Below, piece by piece: positions 48,184 to 58,265 of a DNA stretch of 64,000 nt (its first letter is position 1; each line of letters opens with the position of its first letter). The DNA is from Actinomyces culturomici (GTDB lineage: Bacteria; Actinomycetota; Actinomycetes; Actinomycetales; Actinomycetaceae): NCBI RefSeq assembly GCF_900499005.1, contig NZ_LS991317.1, forward strand, positions 222,737-286,736, given 5' to 3'. A program made the translations under genes and the position numbers. A model generated the notes under the pieces. It was given only the letters and a program-made list of their open reading frames with translations, did no database searches and was not told the DNA's origin.

Positions 48184-50505
48184 TCAGATCCGCTCGACCC
48201 TGACGGGCGTCGTGAGCACACGACCCTCGCCGACGATCCGGCGGCCCGGCTCGAGGACGACCCGCGTCGGCTCGAGACGGTCCTCGGACGAGGAACCGGC
48301 CGACAGGAGGACGTCCCCGCCCTCGACGATGCGGCGCATATCGATCCCCGTGAAGGAGAAGCGGTCGGCGTGGACGGTGAAGACGACGCGGACCGACTCG
48401 CCGGGCGCGAGGCGCACCTTCGTGAAGCCGATGAGCTGCTTGAGCGGTCGGACGACTTCTCCGATCGGGTCGGAGGCGTAGAGCTGGACGACTTCGTCAC
48501 CCTCGCGCTCGCCGCTGTTCCACACGACGACCGAGTACTCGACCGTCCCGTCGAGGGCGATCGACTCGGCGGAGACGCACGGGTCGGAGTACTCGAAGGA
48601 GGTGTAGGACAGGCCGTGCCCGAAGGGGAAGAGGGGGCGCGGATCGACGTTCGAGATCCCCTCGGACTCCCAGCCGAGCGGCGGCTGGAGGTAGGTGCCG
48701 GGCTGACCGCCGGGCGTGTTGGGAATCGCGATGGGAAGCCGCCCGGAGGGGTTGATCTCGCCGGTGAGGACGCGCGCGATGGCGCCCGCGCCCTCGACGC
48801 CGGGCATGAAGGACTGGACGATCGCCGCGCAGCGCTCGGCGTAGCGGCCCATCGCGTAGGGGCGGCCGGTGACGAGGAGGACGACGACGGGCGTACCCGT
48901 CTCGAGGACCGCGTCGAGAAGCTCCCCCTGGCGTCCGGGCAGATCGAGGCTCGCGACGTCGCAGCCCTCCCCCGAGGTGCCGCCGCCGAACATGCCGGCG
49001 ATGTCGCCGAGCGCAAGGATCGCGACCTCGGCGCTCTTCGCGGCCTCGACGGACTCGGCGATCTCCTCGTCGGTCCCCTCCATGAATCCGGTGCCGCGGA
49101 CGAAGACGGGGGAGTCGAAGACGGAGGAGAGGGCCTCGGGCAGGGTCTCGATGTCGAGGCCGATTCCCTTGTCCTCGTAGCGGGTGAGGACGTGGTTGGG
49201 GAAGGCGTAGCAGCCCATGAAGGACCGGACGTCACCGGGGACCGGGCCGATGACGGCGAGGCGCGTCGCAGGGGCGAGCGGGAGGATCCCGTCGTTCTTC
49301 GCGAGGACGATCGACTCCTCCGCCATGCGCTTGGCGACCGCGCGGTTCTCCGCGGAATCGAGGTCGCGCGACGGGTCGGCCGTCGGCTCCCAATCGGCGT
49401 CAAGGAGACCGAGACGGACCTTTTGGAGGAGGACGCGCCGGGCTGCGGTCTCGATCTGCTCCTCGGTGACGAGCCCGCGCTCGACCGCCTCGGCGAGGCC
49501 CGCGAAGCACGTCGTCTCGGGGAGCTCGACGTCGAGGCCCGCCCGCAGGGCGAGAGCCCCGGCCTCGACGTAGTCGCCTGCGATCCGGTGCATCCTCTCG
49601 AGGAAGCGGATCGACCAGTAATCGGAGACCACCGCGCCGTCGAACCCCCAGCGGTCGCGGAGGGTCTCGGTGAGAAGCCGGTGCGAGGCGGCGGCGGGAA
49701 CGCCGTCGATATCGGAGTAGGAGTTCATCACGCAGGCGACGCCGCCCTCGCGGACCGCCATCTCGAACGAGGGGAGCATGATGTCCTCGACCTCGCGCGG
49801 TCCCATCGAAACAGGCGCGTGGTTGCGCCCGCCGCGCGATGCCGGGTAGCCGACGAAGTGCTTGAGCGTCGCCATGACGCCGGTGGACTGCAGGCCCTTG
49901 ACGTAGGCGGTTCCGAGCGAGCCGACGAGGTAGGGATCCTCGCCGCAGGTCTCCTCGACGCGGCCCCATCGGTAGTCGCGGACGACATCGAGGAGGGGAG
50001 AGAGGCCCTGGTGGACGCCGACGGCGGCGAGATCGGAGCCGATGCGGGTCGCCATTTCGGCGATGAGCTCGGGGTTCCACGTCGCGCCCCAGGCGATCGC
50101 GGCGGGGTAGACAGTCGCCCGATAGGCGGTGAAGCCGGTGAGGCACTCCTCGTGGACGATCGCGGGAATGCCGAAGGCGTTGCGCGCGCGCACGTCCTCC
50201 TGCATCCGCTTGAGCTTCGCGACGCCCTCGGGAACTTCAAGAGGATCGCTGCCCCACACGCGTGTCAGATGGCCGAGACCACCATCCGTCGTCTCCTCCC
50301 ACGTAAGAGAGTCGACCTGGAACGCGTTCTCCATCGGGGCGACCTCGTGGTCATCGCCGGTCGGCTCGGGAGCGGGTACTTCATCCTCGGGATCGCGGGC
50401 CCAGAAGGATCCGAGCTGGTGGATCTTCGCGTCGAGGTCCATCTCGGCGAGAAGAGCATCGACGCGCGGCTCGGGGCTCAGCGAGGTGTTGTGCCAGGTC
50501 CTCAT
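48184..50505 (-). CDS. Glycoside hydrolase family 3 (beta-xylosidase/beta-glucosidase)
   Basis: A 773-residue cytosolic GH3 enzyme. GIPAIVHEECLTGFTAY, CGEDPYLVGSLGTAYVKGLQ, ATLKHFVGYPASRGGRNHAP and GFDGAVVSDYWSIRF (nucleophile Asp in SDY) define the barrel. A second domain includes DLPGRQGELLDAV, and an FnIII-like tail follows FPFGHGLSYTSFEY. The HEExLxG pattern is common in GH3 xylosidases. ATG 50505 overlaps the stop of the upstream GH3 gene (ATGA). Expected substrate: xylo-oligosaccharides. Confidence 0.92.
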   Translation of the reverse strand: MRTWHNTSLSPEPRVDALLAEMDLDAKIHQLGSFWARDPEDEVPAPEPTGDDHEVAPMENAFQVDSLTWEETTDGGLGHLTRVWGSDPLEVPEGVAKLKRMQEDVRARNAFGIPAIVHEECLTGFTAYRATVYPAAIAWGATWNPELIAEMATRIGSDLAAVGVHQGLSPLLDVVRDYRWGRVEETCGEDPYLVGSLGTAYVKGLQSTGVMATLKHFVGYPASRGGRNHAPVSMGPREVEDIMLPSFEMAVREGGVACVMNSYSDIDGVPAAASHRLLTETLRDRWGFDGAVVSDYWSIRFLERMHRIAGDYVEAGALALRAGLDVELPETTCFAGLAEAVERGLVTEEQIETAARRVLLQKVRLGLLDADWEPTADPSRDLDSAENRAVAKRMAEESIVLAKNDGILPLAPATRLAVIGPVPGDVRSFMGCYAFPNHVLTRYEDKGIGLDIETLPEALSSVFDSPVFVRGTGFMEGTDEEIAESVEAAKSAEVAILALGDIAGMFGGGTSGEGCDVASLDLPGRQGELLDAVLETGTPVVVLLVTGRPYAMGRYAERCAAIVQSFMPGVEGAGAIARVLTGEINPSGRLPIAIPNTPGGQPGTYLQPPLGWESEGISNVDPRPLFPFGHGLSYTSFEYSDPCVSAESIALDGTVEYSVVVWNSGEREGDEVVQLYASDPIGEVVRPLKQLIGFTKVRLAPGESVRVVFTVHADRFSFTGIDMRRIVEGGDVLLSAGSSSEDRLEPTRVVLEPGRRIVGEGRVLTTPVRVERI

Positions 50506-52880
50506 TTCTCTCCTCCATGGCATTGCTCGTTCGTCCTATTGCTTGCCGTCGAATCAACCTGATGAAGAAGACGATCGACATCCGCCCGGGAGAATCCCAT
50601 TCCGGGGAACGTGACGAGTCGCATCAGGGGGATCGCACCCATCATCCGACCCGACTTCGGATCCTCTACGAGCTCGGCCAACCCTGGGGCTTCTCGACGA
50701 AGCACCTCCTCACCAATCGGGTCATCGATCCACTCCGAGAGCGTCGACTCCCGGTCGAGCGGCCTGCGAGCCTCATCAGCGCGAACTCGGCATACGACGT
50801 TGTCCCCGCGATCTCGCGAGTGTCGAGCCACGACGAAGCGCCAATATCCCGGTTCCACAAGCCAATTCCCGATTCCGACGTCCCAGTGCGCAAACGACCG
50901 CGCCGATACCTCGAGATCCACGACGGTCGATTCATTCGGTTCCAATTCGACCTTGGCGAAATCCACGAGGGACCGAGGCGCTCGCACGATCTTCGAGTCC
51001 GAAACACGTTCGAGGTACAACTGCACCACCTCGCTTCCTCGGCGATCTCCAACGTTGCCGACGCGTACCCGAACACGTCCGAGCGCATCTCTTCCAGACG
51101 CATCGCCCACTTCGATCTCAGTCGGGGCATCGAGAAGCTCCACGGAGAATGACGTGTACGAAAGGCCGAACCCGAAGGGGAAGACAGGATCCAACGCCTG
51201 GGCGTCGAGTCCCCTGTAGCCAACGAAGATACCCTCCCCGTAGTTGACGATTCCGCCCTCTCCCGGGAAATTCAACTGAGCAGCGACATGCTCGAGACGC
51301 GCTGGCAGTGACTCTGCGAGTCTTCCGCCGGGCTCGGCCGTTCCAAGGAGGACGTCGACAATGGCCGCGCCTCCGGCCTCTCCGCCCAACCAGCACTCAA
51401 GGAGCGCATCGCACCTCTCGAGCATGTCTGCGACCTCGATGGACGCCCCGTTCGAGAGGACGATGACGCACTCTCGCGCGACTTTCGAGATCTCGCCGAG
51501 GAGACGAAGCTGGACCTCAGGGATGCGCATGTCGTCCCTGTCGTAGCCCTCTGCCTCGATCGACTCCGGAAGCCCGAGGAAGATCACGGCCCTTCGCCCA
51601 GAGGCGGCTTGGACTGCTCGTTCTCTTTGAGCGTCGGCATCGACTGAAGAATCGATTGGGAAGCCGTCTTCGAATACGAGCGCGCCCTCATCGAGTCGGC
51701 GACCGAACTCATCGAGTGCGGCGACAAGATGCCTCGGCGCGACTTGCGATGAACCCGCTCCCTGATATCGGGGCCTGCGTGCGAATTCCCCGATCACGAC
51801 GACTGGATCCGCTGCGGTGATCGTCGCCTTGTTGAACGGTAGAACCGCGTGGTCGTTCACGACCGCATTCTTCAGAAGAACCGCACCAGCGGCCGCCGCT
51901 CGACGCGCGAGTTCATGGTGGGACGAGTAGTCGACCGACGGAGGGTTCTCAAGAGCGGGAGCTGCCGCAAGAACCAGGGCGACGACACGACGCGCTGCGG
52001 CATCGAGTGCCGCTTCGTCGATGGCTCCCGAACGGACCGCAGCGACGATCTGCGCGTCCGTGTCGCCTCCGGACGAGGGCATTTCAAGATCGAGCCCCGC
52101 AGCCAGCGCCCTGACGCGATCGTCCACCGCCCCCCAGTCCGAAACCACGAGGCCCTCGAAACCCCACTCATCACGAAGGATCTCAGTGAGCAACCACTTG
52201 CTTTGGGACGCGTACTCTCCGTTGATTCTGTTGTATGAACACATCACTGTCCGCGGGTGAGCATCTTTGACTGTCGCTTCGAAAGCGGGCAGGTAGATCT
52301 CACGGAGCGTCCGCTCATCGAGCCTCGCATCCACTCTCATGCGGTCGGTCTCTTGGTTGTTGACGGCGAAGTGCTTCAGAGAGGCGCCGACTCCGCGCGA
52401 TTGAATCCCCTTCACGAGAGCGGTCGCCATTCGTCCTGCGAGAATCGGATCCTCCGAGAAGTATTCGAAGTTCCGACCGCAGAGCGGCGAACGCTTGATG
52501 TTCACGCCCGGGCCGAGAAGAACTCCGACTCCGTTATCGGCGCTCTCCGCGCCGAGTGCGCGTCCGACCTCTTGAAGGAGGGACGGATCCCAACTCGACC
52601 CCAGGGTTGCCGCAGTCGGAAAACAGGTTGCGGGAACCGACTCGTTAAGACCGAGATGATCAGCTGAGGCGGCTTGCTTGCGAAGCCCATGGGGACCATC
52701 CGTCATCATCATCGGCGCAAGAGACAAGCGCTCGCAGCCCTTCGTGTGCCAGAAGTCGAGCCCCGATGTCAGAGCCGCCTTCTCCTCGAGGCTCATCTCA
52801 GCTACGAGATGCGCCGCTTCCTCTGCGAGGTCCAGATGTCCGCCGCCGGCTCGGCTTCCTGAATCCACTACCACAATCAT
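50502..52880 (-). CDS. Glycoside hydrolase family 3, second enzyme of the locus
   Basis: A 792-residue enzyme of the other main GH3 layout. Barrel: MMMTDGPHGLRKQ, LLGPGVNIKRSPLCGRNFEYF, GASLKHFAVNNQETDRM, and FEGLVVSDWGAVDDR (nucleophile Asp in SDW). Sandwich: YQGAGSSQVAP and ECWLGGEAGGAAIVDVLLG. FnIII-like domain after FPFGFGLSYTSF. The C-terminal 90 residues (WIDDPIGEEVLRREAPGL ... MMGAIPLMRLVTFPGMGFS) resemble the extra domain of GH3 enzymes active on aryl- or oligo-glucosides. Coupled to the next GH3 gene. Confidence 0.92.
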   Translation of the reverse strand: MIVVVDSGSRAGGGHLDLAEEAAHLVAEMSLEEKAALTSGLDFWHTKGCERLSLAPMMMTDGPHGLRKQAASADHLGLNESVPATCFPTAATLGSSWDPSLLQEVGRALGAESADNGVGVLLGPGVNIKRSPLCGRNFEYFSEDPILAGRMATALVKGIQSRGVGASLKHFAVNNQETDRMRVDARLDERTLREIYLPAFEATVKDAHPRTVMCSYNRINGEYASQSKWLLTEILRDEWGFEGLVVSDWGAVDDRVRALAAGLDLEMPSSGGDTDAQIVAAVRSGAIDEAALDAAARRVVALVLAAAPALENPPSVDYSSHHELARRAAAAGAVLLKNAVVNDHAVLPFNKATITAADPVVVIGEFARRPRYQGAGSSQVAPRHLVAALDEFGRRLDEGALVFEDGFPIDSSVDADAQRERAVQAASGRRAVIFLGLPESIEAEGYDRDDMRIPEVQLRLLGEISKVARECVIVLSNGASIEVADMLERCDALLECWLGGEAGGAAIVDVLLGTAEPGGRLAESLPARLEHVAAQLNFPGEGGIVNYGEGIFVGYRGLDAQALDPVFPFGFGLSYTSFSVELLDAPTEIEVGDASGRDALGRVRVRVGNVGDRRGSEVVQLYLERVSDSKIVRAPRSLVDFAKVELEPNESTVVDLEVSARSFAHWDVGIGNWLVEPGYWRFVVARHSRDRGDNVVCRVRADEARRPLDRESTLSEWIDDPIGEEVLRREAPGLAELVEDPKSGRMMGAIPLMRLVTFPGMGFSRADVDRLLHQVDSTASNRTNEQCHGGEK

Positions 52881-52916
52881 CCCGCCCCTCTACTTGCCAA
52901 ATCGTGCTCGAACCGA

Positions 52917-52951
52917 AGTTCGGCGGCGGAGATCCCCTCCGCCGCCGAACT
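52917..52951 (-). terminator. Hairpin between the GH120 gene and the GH3 pair
   Basis: agttcggcggcggag pairs with ctccgccgccgaact (52917-52931 and 52937-52951), a 15-bp perfect stem with a 5-base loop, 4 bases after the GH120 stop. It could end or attenuate transcription from the ABC transporter operon, lowering expression of the two GH3 genes. Confidence 0.7.
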
Positions 52952-52954
52952 CGA

Positions 52955-54931
52955 TCACAGGATTCGAATGCGTCCTTCTCCAGCAGGAAGCGCATTCAGC
53001 GGCCCGGCGCTGACTCGAGCGCCCGCTTCACTGGACTCGCCGATGAGATCGAGCGCGAAACACACCGGTGAGCCATCCGGATCCTCGTACTCGCAATCGG
53101 GGAAGTGGCACCTCTCGAGGGATGACCCCGCAGGACGGGAGATCTCGATGGCGGCGAGATCCTCCGGGAAAACCGTCTCGAGGAAGACTCCCTCATCCGA
53201 GGCGACCACCTTCGCGGCCGCAGGGAACTCCTCGACGATGGGGTCGACCTCCCCCGCGTAGGGGCGGGCACCACCGAAGTAGGCGTTCATCCTCGCGTAT
53301 ACCGGCAGCTTCCGACCGAAGTAGCGTTCATGGTCGGACTCGGACTCGCCGACTTGGCGCATGTACTCGTCGAAGCTCGCCGGATATTCCGCGTAACCCT
53401 CGGTGCCGGCATGGGCCTTCCCCCCAAACCATCCATCGACCGCATAGGCGGTATCGGGATCGATATTGAGGAAGACGTTCCCCACCCACCGGTCATCCCC
53501 ACCGGGAATGAAGGCGAAGCCCGAAACCTGAGTCGAATGCGGGACGTGGTAGGGCGTTGATCGATCCATGACGGGCTCGAGCCGCACGGTGCCCGCGACG
53601 AGATTCCGGACGAACGCTCCGCCATCGGAAACGACTTCGATGGAGGCCTTCGACGCCAGAACGTTGTGGTCGACGACGTAGGGACCGTGGCTCACTTCGA
53701 CGAAGAGATCACGGCAGTTCGAATCGAGGACGTTCCTCGTCACCCTCGTTCCCTGAGTCTCCCAGTCGAGCCAGATCCCCAACGAGCAATCATGGATGTG
53801 GTTCCTGGCGATCCGCACGTCGAGTGCGGCATGCAGCTTGATTCCGGCGATCTCATGGCCCCAGAACTCGCGTTTGAGGGCGATGTCGTGGATGTCGTTC
53901 TCCTCGATCGTCGAGAAGACGCAACCGAGATGACCGACGATGCCGGCCTGGCCGCAATGGTGAATGTGGTTCCTTCGAACGATGTGCGAGCCGATGTGCT
54001 CCTTGTCCCAGCCGATCTGACGAGCTGAGAAGACGGACTCGAGCTGGTACTGGTACCCGGGCTTGTCCGCACGCTTCGTCGAGTAGTTGTCGCCGCTCGA
54101 GCGTTCCTTGCCCAACGAGACGCCGACGCACTTGGAATCGTGGATGTCATTGTCCTCGATGATCCATCCCTTCGCCCAGTTCGGCCCGATAAGGCCTTCC
54201 TGGAATGCGGTCGGAGGCGCCCACTGGGTAGCCGCGTGGCAGAGCTCGAATCCGCGAACCGTGATCCAGTCGACATGATGCTCGGTCGGCCAGAACACCG
54301 CCGGCCGCACGCTGATCTCGATCAGATGCTCACGCGGATCGATGTCGCCGAAGCTCGCCCAGATGACGGTCTCTTCATCTCCGACTTCCGCGAACCACCG
54401 ACGAGCCGTCCACTCCGGTTCCACAACGGATACCGTCGTGCCCGTCCAGTTGTCGAGAATCGTCGTTTCGACACGAGCTTCGCGAAGGGACTCGAGACTC
54501 GTGGCCTCGTACAGCGAGTGGCCGTCGAGGTAGACGTCTCCGAGGTGCCTCTTCTCATCGCCGAAGACATATGGAACGACGACCCAGTCGCCTTCGACCG
54601 GTGTGGCGAACGGGTTGAAGTCGCCGAAGACGGAGGCCGGAATGGTGGCCTTCCAGATCCCGAGTCCGTCTTGGGTCCACGCGTCGACGACTTCCGAACC
54701 CTTGATGACGACATGCTCGCCGGGCGCTGCGGCGAAAGTGATTCGGCGCAGGTTCGAGAGTCCGGATGTACGGGGCTTCACCCATTCGCGGTATTCACCG
54801 GAATGAACGATGACCTCATCTCCGGGCAGGGCCATCTCAGCGGCCCGGTTGATCGTGCGGACGGGAGCGTCAACGCTTCCGATGTTGGCGTCGTCGCCGG
54901 AAAGCGCGACGTGGATAACTGAGTTGTTCAT
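52955..54931 (-). CDS. GH120 beta-xylosidase (right-handed beta-helix)
   Basis: A 658-residue enzyme. The start IHVALSGDDANIGSVDAPV, ALPGDEVIVHSGEYREWVKP and the middle RGFELCHAATQWAPPTA / LIGPNWAKGWIIEDNDIHD are close to GH120 XylC of Thermoanaerobacterium saccharolyticum. In that enzyme, as I recall, Asp382 and Glu405 are catalytic, 23 residues apart. Here Asp389 (WLDWETQGTRV) and Glu412 (LFVEVSHGP) keep that spacing. It hydrolyses xylobiose and short xylo-oligomers. No signal peptide, so it acts after import. It follows the ABC permease genes by 40 bases. Confidence 0.9.
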   Translation of the reverse strand: MNNSVIHVALSGDDANIGSVDAPVRTINRAAEMALPGDEVIVHSGEYREWVKPRTSGLSNLRRITFAAAPGEHVVIKGSEVVDAWTQDGLGIWKATIPASVFGDFNPFATPVEGDWVVVPYVFGDEKRHLGDVYLDGHSLYEATSLESLREARVETTILDNWTGTTVSVVEPEWTARRWFAEVGDEETVIWASFGDIDPREHLIEISVRPAVFWPTEHHVDWITVRGFELCHAATQWAPPTAFQEGLIGPNWAKGWIIEDNDIHDSKCVGVSLGKERSSGDNYSTKRADKPGYQYQLESVFSARQIGWDKEHIGSHIVRRNHIHHCGQAGIVGHLGCVFSTIEENDIHDIALKREFWGHEIAGIKLHAALDVRIARNHIHDCSLGIWLDWETQGTRVTRNVLDSNCRDLFVEVSHGPYVVDHNVLASKASIEVVSDGGAFVRNLVAGTVRLEPVMDRSTPYHVPHSTQVSGFAFIPGGDDRWVGNVFLNIDPDTAYAVDGWFGGKAHAGTEGYAEYPASFDEYMRQVGESESDHERYFGRKLPVYARMNAYFGGARPYAGEVDPIVEEFPAAAKVVASDEGVFLETVFPEDLAAIEISRPAGSSLERCHFPDCEYEDPDGSPVCFALDLIGESSEAGARVSAGPLNALPAGEGRIRIL

Positions 54932-54971
54932 TTCATTCCTTGATCTCTACACGAAAGGAGGTGGATTCGGT

Positions 54972-55799
54972 TCACTTTCCGAATCCGGCGGTCAAGCCGG
55001 CGACCATCTGCTTGCGTCCCACGATGTAGGCGGCGAGGACCGGCACTGCGGACAACGTAACGGCCGCGAGAATGGCGGGGATGTTGGACGTGTACTGGCC
55101 CTGATAGGTCCACAGCGAAAGCGTGAGGACACGGACGCTTCCCGACTGGGTGAGGATGAGCGGGAAGAGGAAGCCGTTCCACACTTGGAGCGCCTGGTAG
55201 ACCCCCGCAGTCGTGATCGCCGGCATCGTCAGCGGAACGACGAGCGTCCGGAGAATCTTCATCTGACTCGCGCCATCGACCGCCATCGAGTCGAAGAGCT
55301 CCTCGGGAATATCCCTCATGAAGTTCACGATGATCATGACGGTGACCGGAATCGCGAAGGCGATCGAGGGCAGAACAATGCCGGCCAGGGTGTCGTAAAG
55401 GCCCATCTTCACCACGAGGTAGTACACGGGGACGATGACCGCCTGCAGGGGAATCCCGAGTCCGAGAAGGATCAGAGAGAACACCCGCTGCGATGCCTTG
55501 GAGCGCTTGCGAACGATGTAGTACGAGATGAGCACGCAAACGATGAGAATCACGGCGACCGCGACGACGGTGACGATCGCGGTGTTGAGGAAGTACATCA
55601 AGAAGTCGTTCTTGAAGACCTCGACGTAGGCCGCAAAAGTCGGATGCGCGGTCGGCAGAAGCGGGTTCTCGGAGTAGAACGACGACTGCGAGCGGAGCGA
55701 CGTGACGACGATGTAGTAGATCGGCAGGAGCGCGATGATCAGCCACAGCCACCCGAGCGCACCCGAAACGAGCGCGCCGATCTTCCTGTTGCGGTTCAT
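54972..55799 (-). CDS. Carbohydrate ABC transporter permease (MalG type)
   Basis: A 275-residue membrane protein with six helices. EELFDSMAVDGASQMKILRTLVVPLTMPAI, split around residues 175-205, is the EAA loop that docks the ATPase. ATG 55799 overlaps the stop of the first permease gene (ATGA). No dedicated ATPase gene is in the locus, so a shared MsiK-like ATPase encoded elsewhere is likely, as in other actinobacterial CUT1 systems. Confidence 0.92.
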   Translation of the reverse strand: MNRNRKIGALVSGALGWLWLIIALLPIYYIVVTSLRSQSSFYSENPLLPTAHPTFAAYVEVFKNDFLMYFLNTAIVTVVAVAVILIVCVLISYYIVRKRSKASQRVFSLILLGLGIPLQAVIVPVYYLVVKMGLYDTLAGIVLPSIAFAIPVTVMIIVNFMRDIPEELFDSMAVDGASQMKILRTLVVPLTMPAITTAGVYQALQVWNGFLFPLILTQSGSVRVLTLSLWTYQGQYTSNIPAILAAVTLSAVPVLAAYIVGRKQMVAGLTAGFGK

Positions 55800-56734
55800 A
55801 GTCCGCTCACCTGGCTCTCCATCTTGGTCGCACCGGACAGTCGATTGAGTCCGAGCGATAGGGCGAGTCCGACGACCAGGAGAATCGTGCCGATGACGGA
55901 GGCCTTCCCCATGTCGAAGCTCTTGAATCCGGTGATGTACATATGCAGCGGCAGGATTCGAGTCGCATCGCCCGGCCCGCCGCCCGTGAGGACGTAGATC
56001 AGGTCGAAGTACGTGAGCGCGCCGACGAGCTGAAGAGTGGAGTCGGTGATGATCGTGTACTTGAGCTGCGGAATCGTGATGTGCCAGAACTGCTGCCACG
56101 GCGATGCCCCGTCGAGCGCTGCGGCTTCATACAGAACCTTCGGAATCTGCCGGACACCGCCCTGATAGATCAAGGAGTGGAAGGGGATGAAGGCCCATGC
56201 GATCACGCAGACCGTAACCGGAAGCGCGAGGCTCGTCGAACCGATCCAGTCCTGCTCGAGGAACTTGAGATGAAAGGCTCGGGAGAGACCGAAGTTGGGA
56301 TCCAACAGCGACTTGAACGCGATGCCCAGGGCGGCCGACGAGAAGAGAAGGGGCAGGAAGTAGAGGACGGAGAGGAACTCGCGATAGCGCTGCTGCTTCC
56401 CCATGAAGACTCCGAGGAGGATCGACAGGGGCGTTTGCGCCAGCCACGAGAGCACCATGATCCAGATCGTCAAAGTCATTGCTTTGAGGGTCGCCGGATC
56501 CTTGATGGTTTCAGCCCATTTCGACAGGCCAGCCCAGGATGGGGTGCCGAGTCCATCCCAGTTCATGAAGCTCAGGGCGATCACACCGAGGAGCGGAATG
56601 ATCGCGAAGAGGATGAAGAAGGCGAGTGCGGGGAGGGCGAAGAGCGCATTCGGACCGGAAGCGCGTGCGCCGGTCCGGGCGGCGGCCCCGGCCCGATGGG
56701 AACCGGGGCCGCCGTTGACCGAAGTGACTGCCAT
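55796..56734 (-). CDS. Carbohydrate ABC transporter permease (MalF/UgpA type)
   Basis: A 312-residue membrane protein with six helices. The first follows a Gly/Ala/Arg-rich cytosolic N-terminus (1-28). The EAA loop is VLYEAAALDGASPWQQFWHITIP-like (about 215-237), and LTGGGPGDATRIL is typical of this subunit. It pairs with the MalG-type permease to import oligosaccharides delivered by the lipoprotein encoded 13 bases upstream. Confidence 0.92.
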   Translation of the reverse strand: MAVTSVNGGPGSHRAGAAARTGARASGPNALFALPALAFFILFAIIPLLGVIALSFMNWDGLGTPSWAGLSKWAETIKDPATLKAMTLTIWIMVLSWLAQTPLSILLGVFMGKQQRYREFLSVLYFLPLLFSSAALGIAFKSLLDPNFGLSRAFHLKFLEQDWIGSTSLALPVTVCVIAWAFIPFHSLIYQGGVRQIPKVLYEAAALDGASPWQQFWHITIPQLKYTIITDSTLQLVGALTYFDLIYVLTGGGPGDATRILPLHMYITGFKSFDMGKASVIGTILLVVGLALSLGLNRLSGATKMESQVSGL

Positions 56735-56747
56735 GATCAGAGGATCA

Positions 56748-58055
56748 TCACTTGATCGTCGCGTTCATCGTATCGACGAACTGCTGGGGCGTGATCGAGA
56801 GGTTGAAGAGCTGCTGAATGTTGTCGAGGAGGACCTGGGAGGTGTCGGACGGAAGCTCCTGGTCCCACGAGAGCTGGAAGTTGGAGGAGTTGAGGACGAG
56901 GTTGTAACCGAAGGAGACGAAGTCGGCCTGGTCCGTGCCCTCGATGAACTTCTGGGCATCCTTCGTCACAGGAATGTCGCCGCCCTCGACCATGGCCTTC
57001 ACGTAGTCGTCGGAGAACATGTTGTCGAGGTACTTCTTGGCACTGGTCTGCGCCGCCTCCGAAGCCGTCGCGGAGACGGACCAGAAGTTGGACTGGTTGC
57101 CGACGATCGCCGAGGGATCGCCCTTGCCGTCGGCGACGGTCGGGAACGCCGCGAACCCGAGGTTGCCCGCCTTCACGAAGTCGGGGGAGTCCGTGAGGAA
57201 CGTGCCGTAGGCCCACGATCCCTGGAGGAGCATCGCGGCCTTCCCGGTGTGGACCAGAGCGACGTCGGCGTTGCTGTCGGCGACGACCGAACCGAAGGTG
57301 TCGCCGAACGCGCCCGCCTTCACGAGGTCCTGAATCTTCGTGAGGGCTTCGAGCACTGCGGGGTCGGACCAGGCGTCCTTCTCATTCGCCGCGATCTTCT
57401 TGAAGACATCGGAGCCGCCGACCCGGTCGAACATGTACTCGAGCCACATCATGTTCGTCCACTTGGAAGCGCCGGCGAGCGCGATCGGAATGACACCCTC
57501 CGACTTGAAGGTGTCGACCGCCGAGAGGAGCTCGTCCCAGGTCGTCGGAACGGAGATGCCGGCCTGGTCGAAGAGCTGCTTGTTGTAGTAGAGGACGACG
57601 GGCTGCGTGCCGATATTCGGAACGCCGTACACCTTGCCATCGACCTTGCCGCCTTCGGCGATCGACGGGATGACCTTGTCGAGAACGGTCTGCGTATCGG
57701 CGGTGATGTCGACGACCTTGTTGGCGGCGACGTAGTCCTTGAGGGTTGCGCCACCCCATCCGAAGATGAGCGTCGGAGCGTTGCCCGAGCCGATCGCGGT
57801 CCTGACCTTCTCCTTGTACGCGTCGTTGGCGAACCACTCGGTCTTGATGGTGTTGTCGGGATTCGCCGAGTTCCACGAGTCGAAGGAATCCTTCCAGATC
57901 GTCTCGTGGGTACCGCCGGTGAGCACCCAGGCGGAGGCGGAGCCGGACGAGTCCGAGGCTCCGCTCGGCTGGGCGCCGCCGGAGCATGCGGAGAGGAGCA
58001 GCGAGGCCGTAATGCCGAGGGCCCCCACCACTGAGAGTCGCTTCTTGAGGTTCAT
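56748..58055 (-). CDS. Extracellular sugar-binding lipoprotein (family 1), probable xylo-oligosaccharide receptor
   Basis: A 435-residue lipoprotein with lipobox LSAC (Cys24) and a short Ser/Gly linker. The MalE-like core shows NKQLFDQAGISVPTTWDELL, GKAAMLLQGSWAYGTFL and SATASEAAQTSAKKYLDNMF. It heads the operon with two permeases and GH120, which argues for xylobiose/xylo-oligosaccharide binding like BxlE. gaaggaag precedes ATG 58055. A LacI operator (58157-58169) lies just after its promoter. Confidence 0.9.
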   Translation of the reverse strand: MNLKKRLSVVGALGITASLLLSACSGGAQPSGASDSSGSASAWVLTGGTHETIWKDSFDSWNSANPDNTIKTEWFANDAYKEKVRTAIGSGNAPTLIFGWGGATLKDYVAANKVVDITADTQTVLDKVIPSIAEGGKVDGKVYGVPNIGTQPVVLYYNKQLFDQAGISVPTTWDELLSAVDTFKSEGVIPIALAGASKWTNMMWLEYMFDRVGGSDVFKKIAANEKDAWSDPAVLEALTKIQDLVKAGAFGDTFGSVVADSNADVALVHTGKAAMLLQGSWAYGTFLTDSPDFVKAGNLGFAAFPTVADGKGDPSAIVGNQSNFWSVSATASEAAQTSAKKYLDNMFSDDYVKAMVEGGDIPVTKDAQKFIEGTDQADFVSFGYNLVLNSSNFQLSWDQELPSDTSQVLLDNIQQLFNLSITPQQFVDTMNATIK

Positions 58056-58156
58056 GGGATCTTCCTTCTTCGATCGTCGATGACCACTTTGGATGACACG
58101 TGCGCCGATACCTCCCGACGCACCCCCCGGCGGGCTTCGGTTCGATCGACCATGAT

Positions 58157-58169
58157 CGAAACTATTTCG
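58157..58169. promoter_or_regulatory. LacI-family operator O1
   Basis: cgaaactatttcg is a perfect palindrome (cgaaa-cta-tttcg). It lies 15-27 bases after the predicted start of the transporter operon transcript and recurs exactly at 58266-58278, next to the divergent lacI-type gene. Confidence 0.85.
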
Positions 58170-58190
58170 GACGCTCGCCTTCGTGTCTTT

Positions 58191-58218
58191 AGTTTAGTAG
58201 CGCACCTATATCTGTCAA
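58191..58218 (-). promoter_or_regulatory. Promoter of the xylo-oligosaccharide transporter operon
   Basis: On the minus strand TTGACA (58218-58213) is followed after 16 bases by TAAACT (58196-58191). Transcription would start near 58184 and run through operator O1, so a bound repressor would block elongation or initiation. Confidence 0.7.
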
Positions 58219-58265
58219 TCCCTGAATCATCACGAATCCATTACGGCTCGATGTACGATGCATGT

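Noticed and set aside
54955-54975. Strong aaggaggtgg Shine-Dalgarno on the plus strand
   Set aside because: No plausible plus-strand gene follows; the region is the junction of the minus-strand GH120 and permease genes.
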